In this document: piece after piece, positions 43,821 to 53,237 of the stretch
Numbering within the stretch: the stretch's first letter is position 1
How the letters are laid out: each line of letters begins with the position of its first letter
Source: Epibacterium ulvae
GTDB lineage: Bacteria; Pseudomonadota; Alphaproteobacteria; Rhodobacterales; Rhodobacteraceae
DNA length: 64,000 nucleotides
Direction: 5' to 3'
Assembly (NCBI RefSeq): GCF_900102795.1
Contig: NZ_FMWG01000004.1
Coordinates: 62,001 to 126,000, forward strand
Made by a program: the position numbers and the translations under genes
The notes under the pieces: model-generated
What the model was told of the DNA's origin: nothing
The model's database searches: none
Seen by the model: the letters and a program-made list of their open reading frames with translations, nothing else

Positions 43821-44049
43821 AGCGGTGTCCCGAGTTGGAGCGACCAACCCGTCGAAGGGCCCCGAAGTGAAGCATCCGCAGGAAGGATTGCGGCGCGGGT
43901 TTTTGAGCGTGGTCGATGTTATGTTCAGATTGATCCTGCAAGGCAGGTCAGATCTGTTCATCAATGTGTCACAAGCCCAAAAAATCAGGGAACGCGAATA
44001 ACGTTCGCTCAGCGGTGGATAAACCGTTTCTATGTGGTGATGCGCAGTG

Positions 44050-44949
44050 TCAGGCTGTAAAATTCTCTTTTTGCGCTTCCGCGATCAACCAGTCCCGCAG
44101 CACGATAGAGGCAGAATTTGAAGGTGTGTTTTCATCAATGGCGACGCGATACCAAGTGCACCGGATGGTGCGTTCGTCTGTTTTGACCAATTGGCCTGAT
44201 GCCAGTTCGCGGGCGCAAATGATAGCGTCTGCCAGCACCATGCCTTCACCATCAATGGCCGCTTCGATTGCAAGGGACAGATCAGAATGTACCTTGCCGG
44301 TGTTCCAACGCGTGCTGTCTTGATTAAATTCGGTGAACCAGTGTTGCCAGATGTGGCGCCCATTGTCGTGGATCAGGGGGATATCTACCAAAGCTTTGGT
44401 GTGATTGGCGACAAAGTCTTCTGGAACTTTGAACTTTGCTGCAGCAGGAAAGCCATCAATGGGGAACAGGCGTTCATTGTCGGTGCGGCTTCTTAACAGC
44501 CGTTCCTCGAAATGAACAATGAGATCGACCTGATCTTCGTCAATAGAGGGTGTGCGCCATTCCGACCGTAGGTTGCATTCGATTTTGGGGTGTTGTTCGC
44601 AAAAATCGGTGATTTTTTTCCTGAGCCAGCGAGAGGCAATTGCGGGTTCGGCGGAGATGTTGACCGTTCCAGATTGGGACAGGCGCAGGATATTGTCGCA
44701 GGCATCGCTGAGGATCTGCAATCCATAGGCGATCTGGGGTTCCAGATGTTTGCCGTCTTCGCTCAACTCAATTCGGTTGCTGTGCCGTTCAAACAGGGGA
44801 ACCTGCAGCCAATCTTCAAGGTTTCTGACATGTTGGCTGACGACGCTGTGGCTGACGTGCAGCTCTGCTGCGGCCTTTGCAATGCTGCGATTGCGTGCCG
44901 CAGATTCAAATGCGCGCAGGGCGTTTAGGTGACGAAGAGAGTTGAACAT
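44050..44949 (-). CDS. LysR family transcriptional regulator (GcvA-like)
   Basis: A 299-residue regulator starting MFNSLRHLNALRAFESAARNRSI, with HTH at about 5-64 (AAAELHVSHSVVSQHVRNLE). It is close to the LysR protein at 51355-52269 along its length, for example SRHLNALRAFE, SVVSQH, the AEPA-A-WLRK segment near 100 and the LVHDNGR-like patch near 200. It is divergent from the cysteine hydrolase gene at 45112 and probably controls that island, the YjiH-type gene, or both. Confidence 0.88.
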   Translation of the reverse strand: MFNSLRHLNALRAFESAARNRSIAKAAAELHVSHSVVSQHVRNLEDWLQVPLFERHSNRIELSEDGKHLEPQIAYGLQILSDACDNILRLSQSGTVNISAEPAIASRWLRKKITDFCEQHPKIECNLRSEWRTPSIDEDQVDLIVHFEERLLRSRTDNERLFPIDGFPAAAKFKVPEDFVANHTKALVDIPLIHDNGRHIWQHWFTEFNQDSTRWNTGKVHSDLSLAIEAAIDGEGMVLADAIICARELASGQLVKTDERTIRCTWYRVAIDENTPSNSASIVLRDWLIAEAQKENFTA

Positions 44950-45111
44950 GGATCGACCGTAGGTTTTAGCTTCGCTGAGTGCAAGTTAAATCTAATTTTG
45001 AAATGTCTAGCTAAATCGTAGGCTTGGCCGAAGTTTGCACATTTTGTCATCTCAATTCTTCGAGATTGCATAATTTGCGTGCAATTTAAAGCTTAACCGG
45101 AGGATATGAGC

Positions 45112-45753
45112 ATGGCCAATCCAAACCAAGTGCGTCGAGATCTGATCGAAGGCAATGCTGCGTTGCTGGTGATTGATATTCAAGCCGGCATTTTCATTGG
45201 AGCTGATGATGATCAGCGCAGTATCGATCACATGCCGGGGCACACGGATCGGCTGCGCAAGGCCCGGATTGCCATCGACAAAGCCCGTGAAAGCGACATT
45301 CCCGTTATCTTTATTCAAGAAATCCACCGGGCCAATCTGGTCGATTTCGGTCGTGAACTGGATGGGGAAGAGGATGTGCACTGTTTGGACAACACCCCAA
45401 ACACGGGGATTGCGCGTGCTGAAACTGGATTTCGGGATGATGATTATCTGATCCAGAAACGCCGCTATTCCGCGTTTTATGGGACGGATCTTGAAATTTT
45501 GCTGAAGGGGTTGAAGGTTGAAACCCTTTTGATGGTCGGCGGTTTGACCAATGTCTGTGTGCATTACACCTTTGCGGATGGACATCAGGGTGACTATTTT
45601 TGCCGGACCATTGAAGATTGTGTGGCCGCATCCAGCACCCAAGCGCATGATGCCGCATTGGCGCAGATGGAATATCTGCAAGCGGGCGGTGTGCGCAGCT
45701 TGAGTGAAACGCTTGAGGCGATGGATGCTTATGCAGCCAAACGCGCTGTTTAG
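45112..45753 (+). CDS. isochorismatase-like cysteine hydrolase
   Basis: A 213-residue cysteine hydrolase with the catalytic triad pattern: D in LLVIDIQAGIF (near 22), K in IQKRRYSAFYGTDL (near 118) and C in GLTNVCVHYTFADG (near 146) preceded by the cis-peptide GG-x. Start at 45112 is preferred because GGAGG at 45099-45103 is eight bases upstream; the ATG at 45106 would be too close. Such enzymes are amidases (ureidoacrylate, N-carbamoyl or biuret type). It opens the amino acid/guanidino island. Confidence 0.85.
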   Translation: MANPNQVRRDLIEGNAALLVIDIQAGIFIGADDDQRSIDHMPGHTDRLRKARIAIDKARESDIPVIFIQEIHRANLVDFGRELDGEEDVHCLDNTPNTGIARAETGFRDDDYLIQKRRYSAFYGTDLEILLKGLKVETLLMVGGLTNVCVHYTFADGHQGDYFCRTIEDCVAASSTQAHDAALAQMEYLQAGGVRSLSETLEAMDAYAAKRAV

Positions 45754-45777
45754 CACATTGCGGATCAGAGCGTTCCT

Positions 45778-46704
45778 ATGGCGATCTTAAATTCCAATCT
45801 GGCGGCCGCTTTTCTGGCCCTGTTGGCCTCGGCCATCCTGAGCTTTTCAGATAATTTTGTGGCGGCACTTTCTGAGATTTCCGGGCTTTGGCAGTTTCAG
45901 GTGGTTCGCACGCTGTTTGCGGTGCCCATGATTGTCATCGTTGCGATGCTCTTTGGGATTTCCCTAAGACCGCGCCAGCCCGGGGCTTTGATTTTGCGAA
46001 GCGTGACCGTTGCGGGCGCTTTGCTGGTTTATTTTGCCACATTGGGATTGTTGCCCGTTTCACAAGCCGGTGCCGGTCTGTTCAGCGCGCCGATTTGGGT
46101 GATGTTGTTTTCGGTGACGGGACTAGGGAAGCGGATTGGTCGCCGTCGTGTGGTGGCCATGGCGGCCGGGTTTATTGGTGTCTTGCTGTTGTTGCAGCCT
46201 GATTTGAGCAATCTGACGGCGCTGTCTGTCTTGCCGCTTCTTGCGGGGGCGCTTTATGGGCTGGGGGCCTTGTTCACCAAACACTTTTGTGAAGCTGAAA
46301 GCGCGCCGGTTCTGGCACTGGGGGTGTTTGTCACCATGGGGCTGGCCAGTCTGGGGCTGTTGAGCTTTTTCACGCTTTATCCGCTGCCTGTTGAACAACA
46401 ACAATTTTTCAGCCGAGGCTGGGAGGGGATCAGTGCGCAGTTTCTGATACTGACCTTTGGCCAGGCGGTTGGAGCAACGGTGGCTGTGTCGGTGATTGCC
46501 CAGGCCTACAGGGCAGGGGAAACCGATTTTGTCGCGGTTTGTGAATATTCCTTTCTGGTGTTCGCCGCTGTCTGGTCTTTTGTTTTGTGGGGACAAACAA
46601 CCGATTTTTTGGCGCAGATCGGGATCGTGACCATTCTGATTTCAGGCACGGTCATGTTCATTTTGGATCGCAACGCTGCCAGTCGTGATCGTCAGATCCG
46701 GTAA
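45778..46704 (+). CDS. EamA/DMT family transporter
   Basis: A 308-residue membrane protein with ten hydrophobic spans in two EamA repeats (about 10-140 and 155-295). Repeat features include the FQVVRTLFAVPMI region and SQAGAGLFSAPIWVMLFSV. DMT proteins of this kind usually export metabolites or amino acids. It starts 25 bases after the cysteine hydrolase. Confidence 0.87.
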   Translation: MAILNSNLAAAFLALLASAILSFSDNFVAALSEISGLWQFQVVRTLFAVPMIVIVAMLFGISLRPRQPGALILRSVTVAGALLVYFATLGLLPVSQAGAGLFSAPIWVMLFSVTGLGKRIGRRRVVAMAAGFIGVLLLLQPDLSNLTALSVLPLLAGALYGLGALFTKHFCEAESAPVLALGVFVTMGLASLGLLSFFTLYPLPVEQQQFFSRGWEGISAQFLILTFGQAVGATVAVSVIAQAYRAGETDFVAVCEYSFLVFAAVWSFVLWGQTTDFLAQIGIVTILISGTVMFILDRNAASRDRQIR

Positions 46705-46733
46705 TCAAACTCACTCAATAACTAGGATATACG

Positions 46734-47771
46734 ATGGACTTTAAATTCTCACCACTGGCCTATGTGCCCTTTGTCTCTGTTGAAAATATGATCAAGCTGG
46801 TCAATTCGATTGGGGTTGAGGTCTTTATGTCGGAGTTGGCCGATGCGATTGAAGCGGATTTCAAACGTTGGGAGCTGTTTGACAAGACGCCGCGGGTGGC
46901 GAGCCATTCAGATGTGGGTGTGATCGAGCTGATGCCGACCTCTGATGGTGATATGTACGGGTTTAAATATGTAAATGGTCATCCCAAGAACACCAAAGAG
47001 GGGCTGCAGACCGTTACCGCCTTTGGTTTATTGGCAGAGGTGGACAGCGGGTATCCAAAACTGTTGACAGAGATGACCTTGCTGACGGCGCTGCGCACGG
47101 CTGCGATGTCTGCGCTGGTGGGACGTCATTTGGCGCCAAAGGGATCAAAAACCATGGCGATGATTGGCAATGGCGCGCAATCAGAGTTCCAATGTCTGGC
47201 CTTCAAGGCTGTGTGCGGCATCGAGACGGTGCGTCTTTATGATATCGACCCGGCGGCAACTGCGAAATGTGCAGAAAACCTGGAGAAAGCCGGAGTGAAT
47301 GTGGTGTCCTGCAAAACAGCTGAAGAGGCGATTGAGGGCGCACAGATCATCACCACCTGCACCGCAGACAAGCAATATGCGACCATCTTGACCGATAACA
47401 TGGTTGGCGATGGGGTGCATATTAACGCAATTGGTGGTGATTGCCCCGGTAAGACCGAGGTGGCCGAAGCGGTCTTGCGTCGATCCGAGATTTTTGTGGA
47501 ATATCCACCGCAAACACGTGTCGAGGGTGATATTCAGCAATTGCCTGAGGATTATCCGGTGACGGAACTGTGGCGCGTGATGCGGGGTGAAGCCGAAGGG
47601 CGCACCCATGCGCGCCAGATCACCTTTTTTGACAGTGTGGGCTTTGCGGTCGAAGATTTCAGCGCGTTAAAATATGTTCGTGCAAAGATCGAGGGAACGG
47701 ATTTCTTTGAGCATCTTGATATGCTTGCAGATCCAAAAGACCCGCGCAACCTATATGGGATGTTGAGCTGA
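46734..47771 (+). CDS. ornithine cyclodeaminase
   Basis: The 345-residue protein matches ornithine cyclodeaminase/mu-crystallin. It has KYVNGHPKNTKEGLQTVTAFGLL with the ligand lysine near 78, a Rossmann loop MAMIGNGAQSEFQCLAFKAV near 140, TTCTADKQYATIL and VHINAIGGDCPGKTEV, whose aspartate is catalytic in the family. It converts L-ornithine to L-proline and ammonia using bound NAD. With the arginase-like gene downstream it gives the path arginine - ornithine - proline. Confidence 0.9.
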   Translation: MDFKFSPLAYVPFVSVENMIKLVNSIGVEVFMSELADAIEADFKRWELFDKTPRVASHSDVGVIELMPTSDGDMYGFKYVNGHPKNTKEGLQTVTAFGLLAEVDSGYPKLLTEMTLLTALRTAAMSALVGRHLAPKGSKTMAMIGNGAQSEFQCLAFKAVCGIETVRLYDIDPAATAKCAENLEKAGVNVVSCKTAEEAIEGAQIITTCTADKQYATILTDNMVGDGVHINAIGGDCPGKTEVAEAVLRRSEIFVEYPPQTRVEGDIQQLPEDYPVTELWRVMRGEAEGRTHARQITFFDSVGFAVEDFSALKYVRAKIEGTDFFEHLDMLADPKDPRNLYGMLS

Positions 47772-47774
47772 ACC

Positions 47775-48965
47775 ATGCAGATGCAAGCAGAGATATATTC
47801 ACAGGCGCAAATCATTCTTGACCGTTTGATTGCCTTTCCAACGGTCAGTGATGACAGCAATACAGCGCTGGTGGACTATGTCGATGCTTATCTGCGCTCA
47901 TACGGTGTAGCCCCTGTGCGGGTGCCGCATGGCAGCGCGCCAAAGGACGCGCTTTATGCCCATATCGGACCTGTCATTGAGGGCGCCGTGGTTCTGTCGG
48001 GGCATAGTGATGTTGTGCCGGTCGCAGGTCAGAACTGGGACAGCGATCCGTTTCAACTGACCGAGCGAGAGGGCAAACTGTTTGGGCGCGGAACCTGTGA
48101 TATGAAGGGGTTTGTCGCCCTTGCGCTGGCGACGGTTCCCCATGCGGTGAAGGCGGATTTGAAACGGCCTTTGCAAATCGCGCTGAGCTTTGACGAAGAG
48201 GTTGGCATGACCGGTGCGCCAGTCATGCTGGACCACATGGAGAAGCATGGTGTGCCGCGTGGCGGCGCGGTGATTGTGGGAGAGCCGACATCCATGGATC
48301 TGGTCACCGCCCATAATGGTGGATTTGGCTACAGGGTCCATGTGCATGGATATGAGGTGCATTCCTCTATCATGCACAAAGGGGTGAGTGCGGTTATGAT
48401 GGCGGCACGACTGATTGAATGGGCCAATCAAGTGAACGAAAAGGCGGCCGCGCGCCCGCCAGAAGGGATTAACAAGACCTTTGATCCGCATTACTCGACC
48501 GTTCATGTCGGGGTGATTTCCGGTGGAACAGCGTTGAATATCACGGCCAAAGATTGTGAATTCATCACCGATTTTCGCATTGTGCCGGGTGATGACTACA
48601 CCGTTTTGATGAAGGCGTTTGAAGCCGAAGTTGCCCGGCTTGATGCCGCGATGAAGGCGGTGCGGCCAGAAGCGGGTATCAGTCTTGATCTGGACTTCCA
48701 TGTGCCCGGATTTATGGGGGAGCCAGACAATGCCGCGGTGGCACTGGCCCGGCGTTTGTCGTCTTCCCAGACCGGACGTGTGGTGAGCTTTCTGACCGAG
48801 GCTGGCCTGTTTCAGCAGCGCGGATATCCCACCGTCGTTTGTGGCCCCGGCGATATCGCGCAGGCGCATCAACCCAATGAATTCATCACTTTGGAGCAGG
48901 TCTCAAAAGGGGCGGATTTTATGACCCGATTGGTTGAGGATCTTTGCGCGGATGCACAGAGCTGA
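47775..48965 (+). CDS. acetylornithine deacetylase (ArgE-type M20 peptidase)
   Basis: A 396-residue M20 metallopeptidase. Metal ligands lie in LSGHSDVVPV (near 78), GRGTCDMKGF (near 110) and FDEEVGMTGA (near 140), with GEPTSM near 172 and a dimerisation domain from about 185 to 295. The SHSDVVP and CDMKGF wording is typical of ArgE, releasing acetate from N-acetylornithine. Start could be 47775 or 47781. It begins four bases after the ornithine cyclodeaminase stop, so here it may feed acylated ornithine into catabolism. Confidence 0.88.
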   Translation: MQMQAEIYSQAQIILDRLIAFPTVSDDSNTALVDYVDAYLRSYGVAPVRVPHGSAPKDALYAHIGPVIEGAVVLSGHSDVVPVAGQNWDSDPFQLTEREGKLFGRGTCDMKGFVALALATVPHAVKADLKRPLQIALSFDEEVGMTGAPVMLDHMEKHGVPRGGAVIVGEPTSMDLVTAHNGGFGYRVHVHGYEVHSSIMHKGVSAVMMAARLIEWANQVNEKAAARPPEGINKTFDPHYSTVHVGVISGGTALNITAKDCEFITDFRIVPGDDYTVLMKAFEAEVARLDAAMKAVRPEAGISLDLDFHVPGFMGEPDNAAVALARRLSSSQTGRVVSFLTEAGLFQQRGYPTVVCGPGDIAQAHQPNEFITLEQVSKGADFMTRLVEDLCADAQS

Positions 48966-48967
48966 AG

Positions 48968-49288
48968 ATGGCTTGGTTTATTTTGATGATGGCCGGTGTC
49001 TTTGAAATCGGTTGGGCTGTTGGGCTTAAATATGTGGATGGGTTCTCGAAACCTTTGCCGCTTGTGGTGACGGCATTTTGTATGATCGTCAGCGTCACCC
49101 TGCTTTCGATTGCCTTGCGCGATATTCCCTTGGGCACCGGGTATGCCATCTGGACTGGGATCGGGACCGCCGGGGCGGTGCTGTTTGGTATTTTCTATCT
49201 TGCAGAACCTGCAAGCATTTGGCGACTGATGTCGATTGGGTTGATCCTTTTGGGGGTCTTGTCGTTGAAGGTGCTGCCGTCTTCCTGA
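48968..49288 (+). CDS. SMR family transporter, Gdx/SugE guanidinium-exporter type
   Basis: A 106-residue protein with four spans. G10, E13, W16 and W62 occupy the positions that mark the Gdx (SugE) branch, and GLKY, PLGTGYAIWTGIG and LILLGVLSLK agree. Gdx proteins export guanidinium ion in exchange for protons as antiparallel dimers. Start at 48968 gives normal family length, two bases after the ArgE-type stop. Lying between two M20 hydrolases and a ureohydrolase gene, it suggests that guanidinium or a small guanidino product forms in this pathway. Confidence 0.82.
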   Translation: MAWFILMMAGVFEIGWAVGLKYVDGFSKPLPLVVTAFCMIVSVTLLSIALRDIPLGTGYAIWTGIGTAGAVLFGIFYLAEPASIWRLMSIGLILLGVLSLKVLPSS

Positions 49289-49421
49289 TTTTCGCGGCGT
49301 CACTGACGGAAAATCGATTGCTGAGCGACAGTTATTCGCAAGCTGCGCATTGCGCGGCTTATGCGATAGTGGTGCTGAACCCAAGGCACCTGCCTAAGAT
49401 TTTGTGATCAAAGGATAAAAA

Positions 49422-50579
49422 ATGCTGACAAATTCCGATATTGCTGAACTGACAGAGTTTCGGCGCGCGCTTCACAAACGGCCTGAGCTGTCAGGTGAAG
49501 AGGTTGAAACCGCAGCTGCGATTGTGGAGGCGTTGAAACCTTTGAACCCAGACCGTGTTTTAAAAGGTCTTGGGGGCCATGGGGTTGCGGCGGTGTTTGA
49601 CAGCGGTGTTGAGGGGCCAACGGTGTTGTTTCGCGCGGAATTGGACGCGCTGCCTATTCAGGAAATATCAGACAACCCGTGGAAATCTGAAATCGATGGC
49701 AAAGGCCATCTGTGCGGCCATGACGGGCATATGACGATGTTGTTGGCCTTGGGGCGTCAGATCGCGCGGGAGCCGGTTGCAAAAGGGCGCGTGGTTTTGA
49801 TGTTCCAACCCGCTGAAGAAGATGGCAGCGGGGCCAAAGCTGTGGTGGCGGACCCGGCCTATCAAGAGATTGCAGCAGATTGGGCCTTTGCCATTCATAT
49901 CGAACCGGGGCGCCCATTTGGATATGTTTCCACCAAAACCGGTTTGGTAAATTGTGCGTCTCAGGGTTTAAAGATCAACTTAACCGGTAAAACAGCCCAT
50001 GCGGCTGATCCTGAAGATGGTGTTTCCCCGGCGCAGGCCGTAGCGGCTTTGGTGCCTGCACTGGATGGTTTGGGGCAGGGGGGGCGTTTGGATGATGATT
50101 TTCGTTTGGTAACGATCACTCATGCGCAAATTGGCGCGCCAACCTTTGGCGTGGCACCGGGGGAGGCTGTTATCTATGCCACCTTACGCACGGCGCAGGA
50201 CAGCGCGATGGATCAGATTGACCAAGATGCACGCGCTTTGGCGATGGCTGAGGCGGAAAAACACGGTCTTGATGTTTCGTTTGAGGTTTTTGATGCCTTC
50301 GCAGCCTCGATCAATGATCCTGAGGCTACGGAGATTGCGGTTGGCGCGATGACCGCTATCGACGTCGAGAGCGGTGATTATGGTTTGCCGATGCGTGCTT
50401 CTGAGGATTTTGGTGTCTTTGGCTGGGGGGCCAAAGCAGCGATGCTATGTCTTGGGCCCGGAGATGACTATGCGGCATTGCACAACCCCGACTATGATTT
50501 CCCCGATGATTTGATCCCCGTAGGCGGAGCGATTTTTGAACGCATCACCCGTGATCTTTTGGGGCGTGCAGAGCGCTAA
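49422..50579 (+). CDS. M20 family amidohydrolase (hippurate hydrolase/IAA-amino acid hydrolase type)
   Basis: The 385-residue enzyme has RRALHKRPELSGEE (near 12), FRAELDALPI (near 70), the metal-binding LCGHDGHMTMLLALG (near 98) and FQPAEEDGSGAKA (near 130), which identify the M20D aminoacylase branch. It removes acyl groups from amino acids. AAAGGA precedes the ATG. Its product may feed the arginase-like enzyme encoded 16 bases further on. Confidence 0.88.
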   Translation: MLTNSDIAELTEFRRALHKRPELSGEEVETAAAIVEALKPLNPDRVLKGLGGHGVAAVFDSGVEGPTVLFRAELDALPIQEISDNPWKSEIDGKGHLCGHDGHMTMLLALGRQIAREPVAKGRVVLMFQPAEEDGSGAKAVVADPAYQEIAADWAFAIHIEPGRPFGYVSTKTGLVNCASQGLKINLTGKTAHAADPEDGVSPAQAVAALVPALDGLGQGGRLDDDFRLVTITHAQIGAPTFGVAPGEAVIYATLRTAQDSAMDQIDQDARALAMAEAEKHGLDVSFEVFDAFAASINDPEATEIAVGAMTAIDVESGDYGLPMRASEDFGVFGWGAKAAMLCLGPGDDYAALHNPDYDFPDDLIPVGGAIFERITRDLLGRAER

Positions 50580-50594
50580 CGCAGGAGTGCGATC

Positions 50595-51419
50595 ATGATA
50601 AAACTACTGGGTTTGCCGCAAGACAATAACAGCAGCTATATGACAGGGCCCGCCTTGGGTCCTGCGCGCATTCGGGAGGCGTTTGTTTGCGACTCTGCTA
50701 ATATGTGGACCGAAACCGGATTTGATCTGGGGGATAAAACCCTGTGGCAGGATCTGGGGGATGTGGATCTTGGCGCAAAAGGTGGTAGCGAGGCTTTTGC
50801 TGCGATCCATGATGCGGTTTTGATGACGTTAAAGGACGGGCACCAGCTGCTGTGCCTTGGTGGTGATCATTCGGTCGCCTTTCCGGTGATTGCAGCCCAT
50901 GCGGAACATTACGGCGATTTGAATGTTTTGCATATTGATGCCCACCCGGACCTCTATGATGAGATGCAGAGCAATCCTTTCAGCCATGCGTCTCCTTTTG
51001 CGCGATTGATGGAAAGTGGCAGGATCAAAAGGCTTGTGCAAGTTGGTATTCGCACTCTGAATGGGCACCAAAGGGAGCAGGCTGAGCGTTTTGGCGTTGA
51101 GATACACGAGATGCGGGATCTTAGCGGTGTGTCAGAGATTGCTTTTGAAGGGCCGGTGTACCTGTCTTTTGATTTGGACGCTCTGGACCCGGCCTTTGCG
51201 CCGGGCGTGTCCCATTATGAACCAGGGGGCCTGTCAACGCGCGCCGTTTTGAATATTGTTCACAGCTTCAAAGGCCAGCTAGTTGGGGCGGATGTGGTGG
51301 AATTGAACCCGCATCGTGACCCGGCTGATATCACGGCAATGGTCGCCGCCAAGATCACAAAAGAGCTGATGGGGCGTTTGCTGACAGATGCGCATGCCGT
51401 GTCAGCAGCCATTCGGTGA
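50595..51419 (+). CDS. arginase-family ureohydrolase (plant-arginase-like)
   Basis: The 274-residue protein carries the manganese motifs of ureohydrolases: GGDHSVAF (near 95), HIDAHPDLYD (near 115) and SFDLDALDP (near 195). The following APGVSHYEPGGLSTRAVLNI and GADVVELNPHRD are close to the wording of plant arginases rather than bacterial GTGTP-type agmatinases. Arginase itself, guanidinobutyrase-like or guanidine hydrolase activity are all conceivable. AGGAG lies about eight bases upstream. Its 3' end overlaps the convergent LysR gene by 65 bases. Confidence 0.85.
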   Translation: MIKLLGLPQDNNSSYMTGPALGPARIREAFVCDSANMWTETGFDLGDKTLWQDLGDVDLGAKGGSEAFAAIHDAVLMTLKDGHQLLCLGGDHSVAFPVIAAHAEHYGDLNVLHIDAHPDLYDEMQSNPFSHASPFARLMESGRIKRLVQVGIRTLNGHQREQAERFGVEIHEMRDLSGVSEIAFEGPVYLSFDLDALDPAFAPGVSHYEPGGLSTRAVLNIVHSFKGQLVGADVVELNPHRDPADITAMVAAKITKELMGRLLTDAHAVSAAIR

Positions 51420-52269
51420 AGGTGCTGGCTGCGGGTTTGGTCTGATCTGTTTTGGGGCTTGCGATCGCATACCAGACACAGTGGATGTCGCGATCATCCA
51501 AACGCAGCAAGGTGCCATTGCGTATGGCTTGTTCACAGAGGGTATCGTCTGCGAGGATGATGCCCTCGGCATCGGTTGCAGCGTGAATGGCCAATAACAG
51601 GTCTGAATAGACACGCCCTTTTTCCCATGTCTGGCTTTCGGGTTCATGGGTTGCATACCATTTGTGCCAGATCTCGCGCCCGTTGTCATGAACAAGGGGT
51701 GCGTTTGCCCAATCGATGCGACCATCGCGTCTTGGCAATTTTTCTGCCAGCTCCGGGGCACAGGCGGGATAGCCTTGAATTGGAAAAAGACGCTGTTTTT
51801 TAATACCTTTCTGCGGCAGCCGTGTTTCAAAATGAAGTATGAGATCGGCATGATCTTCGCCCAATTGCGGGGGCTGCCAAGCGGGGCGTAATTCGATGTC
51901 GATATTCGGAAACTCATCACAGAAGGCCGCGATATGTTTGCGCAGCCAAAGCGCTGCGAGGGCAGGTTCGGCGCTGACCACAAGCGTGCCCTTTTGAGTG
52001 GTTCTGAGAAGGTCTGCGCAAGCGTCTTTTAAGGTCTGCAGACCTGCTGAGACGCGTGGCAACAAAGAGCGGCCATCGTCGCTGAGGGTGATCCGATTGC
52101 CTGTGCGCAGGAAAAGGCGGGTGTCGAACCAGGCTTCCAAATTCTTGATATGCTGGCTGACCACCGAATGGCTGACGTTGAGTTCAGCCGCAGCTTTGGA
52201 GATGCTTTCGTATCGTGCGGCCGCTTCGAAAGCGCGCAAAGCGTTCAGATGGCGAAGAGATGTTGTCAT
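51355..52269 (-). CDS. LysR family transcriptional regulator (GcvA-like, paralogue)
   Basis: A 304-residue LysR protein from MTTSLRHLNALRAFEAAARYES, with the HTH at about 5-64. It is a paralogue of the regulator at 44050-44949, and together they bracket the arginine/guanidino island. It is divergent from the cationic amino acid ABC operon (start 52386), which it probably regulates. Upstream in-frame extension to 52404 is rejected because it would overlap the ABC gene. Confidence 0.88.
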   Translation of the reverse strand: MTTSLRHLNALRAFEAAARYESISKAAAELNVSHSVVSQHIKNLEAWFDTRLFLRTGNRITLSDDGRSLLPRVSAGLQTLKDACADLLRTTQKGTLVVSAEPALAALWLRKHIAAFCDEFPNIDIELRPAWQPPQLGEDHADLILHFETRLPQKGIKKQRLFPIQGYPACAPELAEKLPRRDGRIDWANAPLVHDNGREIWHKWYATHEPESQTWEKGRVYSDLLLAIHAATDAEGIILADDTLCEQAIRNGTLLRLDDRDIHCVWYAIASPKTDQTKPAASTFTEWLLTRHAHLSANAPSALL

Positions 52270-52385
52270 GAATACAGCGTAGCGAAAACCATCACTGAGA
52301 GCCAGTTTTTCCTGTTTTTCTAAAATTATCAGCGTCGCTACCCTGTTGGACATCGGATTAACCCCAACAATTGAGAAAGCATCGC

Positions 52386-53180
52386 ATGGCCGCATTTGAC
52401 ACAAATATCGATGCCAACCTATCGCTTGAGGTTCGCGATCTTCACAAATCTTATGGTTCTTTGGAGGTGTTGAAAGGCGTGTCGCTGGAGGCGCGACAAG
52501 GGGATGTGATTTCCATGTTGGGTTCGTCTGGATCCGGCAAAAGCACCTTTTTGAGATGCATCAACCTGCTTGAAACACCCAATGCGGGATCGATCATCGT
52601 GCATGGTGAAGAAATCGAGTTGGGTCACAACAAACACGGTGCCTTTCGCCCCAAAGACAAACGTCAGGTGGAACGCATTCGCGCCCGGTTGGCGATGGTT
52701 TTTCAATCGTTCAATCTGTGGTCCCACATGACCGTTTTGGAAAATGTCATTGCGGGACCGGTTCATGTGCTGAAGCAGCCAAAAGCGGAGGCGATTGAAA
52801 AGGCAAAGGCCGTGCTTGAGCGCGTCGGCATGTATGAGCGCCGCGATTATTATCCCAGCCATATTTCAGGAGGCCAGCAACAGCGCGCGGCGATTGCCCG
52901 TGCTCTTGCGATGGACCCTGAGGTGATGCTGTTTGATGAACCGACCTCTGCGCTTGACCCGGAACTGGTGGGTGAGGTTTTGAAGGTCATCCGGTCGCTG
53001 GCGGAAGAAGGCCGCACCATGGTTGTTGTGACCCACGAGATGGGGTTTGCGCGCGACGTCTCAAACAAGGTGATTTTCCTGCATCAGGGGCTCATCGAGG
53101 AGCAAGGCCATCCTGATGAGATGTTTGAAGCGCCAAAAACCCAGCGTTTCCACGATTTTCTTGCGAATACCCGCGACTAA
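52386..53180 (+). CDS. polar amino acid ABC transporter ATP-binding protein (HisP/ArtP type)
   Basis: A 264-residue ATPase: Walker [10 protein letters not shown] near 43, signature [15 protein letters not shown] near 160, Walker [14 protein letters not shown] near 182 and H-loop [11 protein letters not shown]. The [30 protein letters not shown] insertion is characteristic of HisP-like ATPases for histidine, lysine, arginine and ornithine. It heads the transporter operon. Confidence 0.92.
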   Translation: MAAFDTNIDANLSLEVRDLHKSYGSLEVLKGVSLEARQGDVISMLGSSGSGKSTFLRCINLLETPNAGSIIVHGEEIELGHNKHGAFRPKDKRQVERIRARLAMVFQSFNLWSHMTVLENVIAGPVHVLKQPKAEAIEKAKAVLERVGMYERRDYYPSHISGGQQQRAAIARALAMDPEVMLFDEPTSALDPELVGEVLKVIRSLAEEGRTMVVVTHEMGFARDVSNKVIFLHQGLIEEQGHPDEMFEAPKTQRFHDFLANTRD

Positions 53181-53237
53181 AAGCGGTGCCCAACGCCGCA
53201 TCCTAAATCCATAAATTCCTCACAGGGAGATAAAGAG

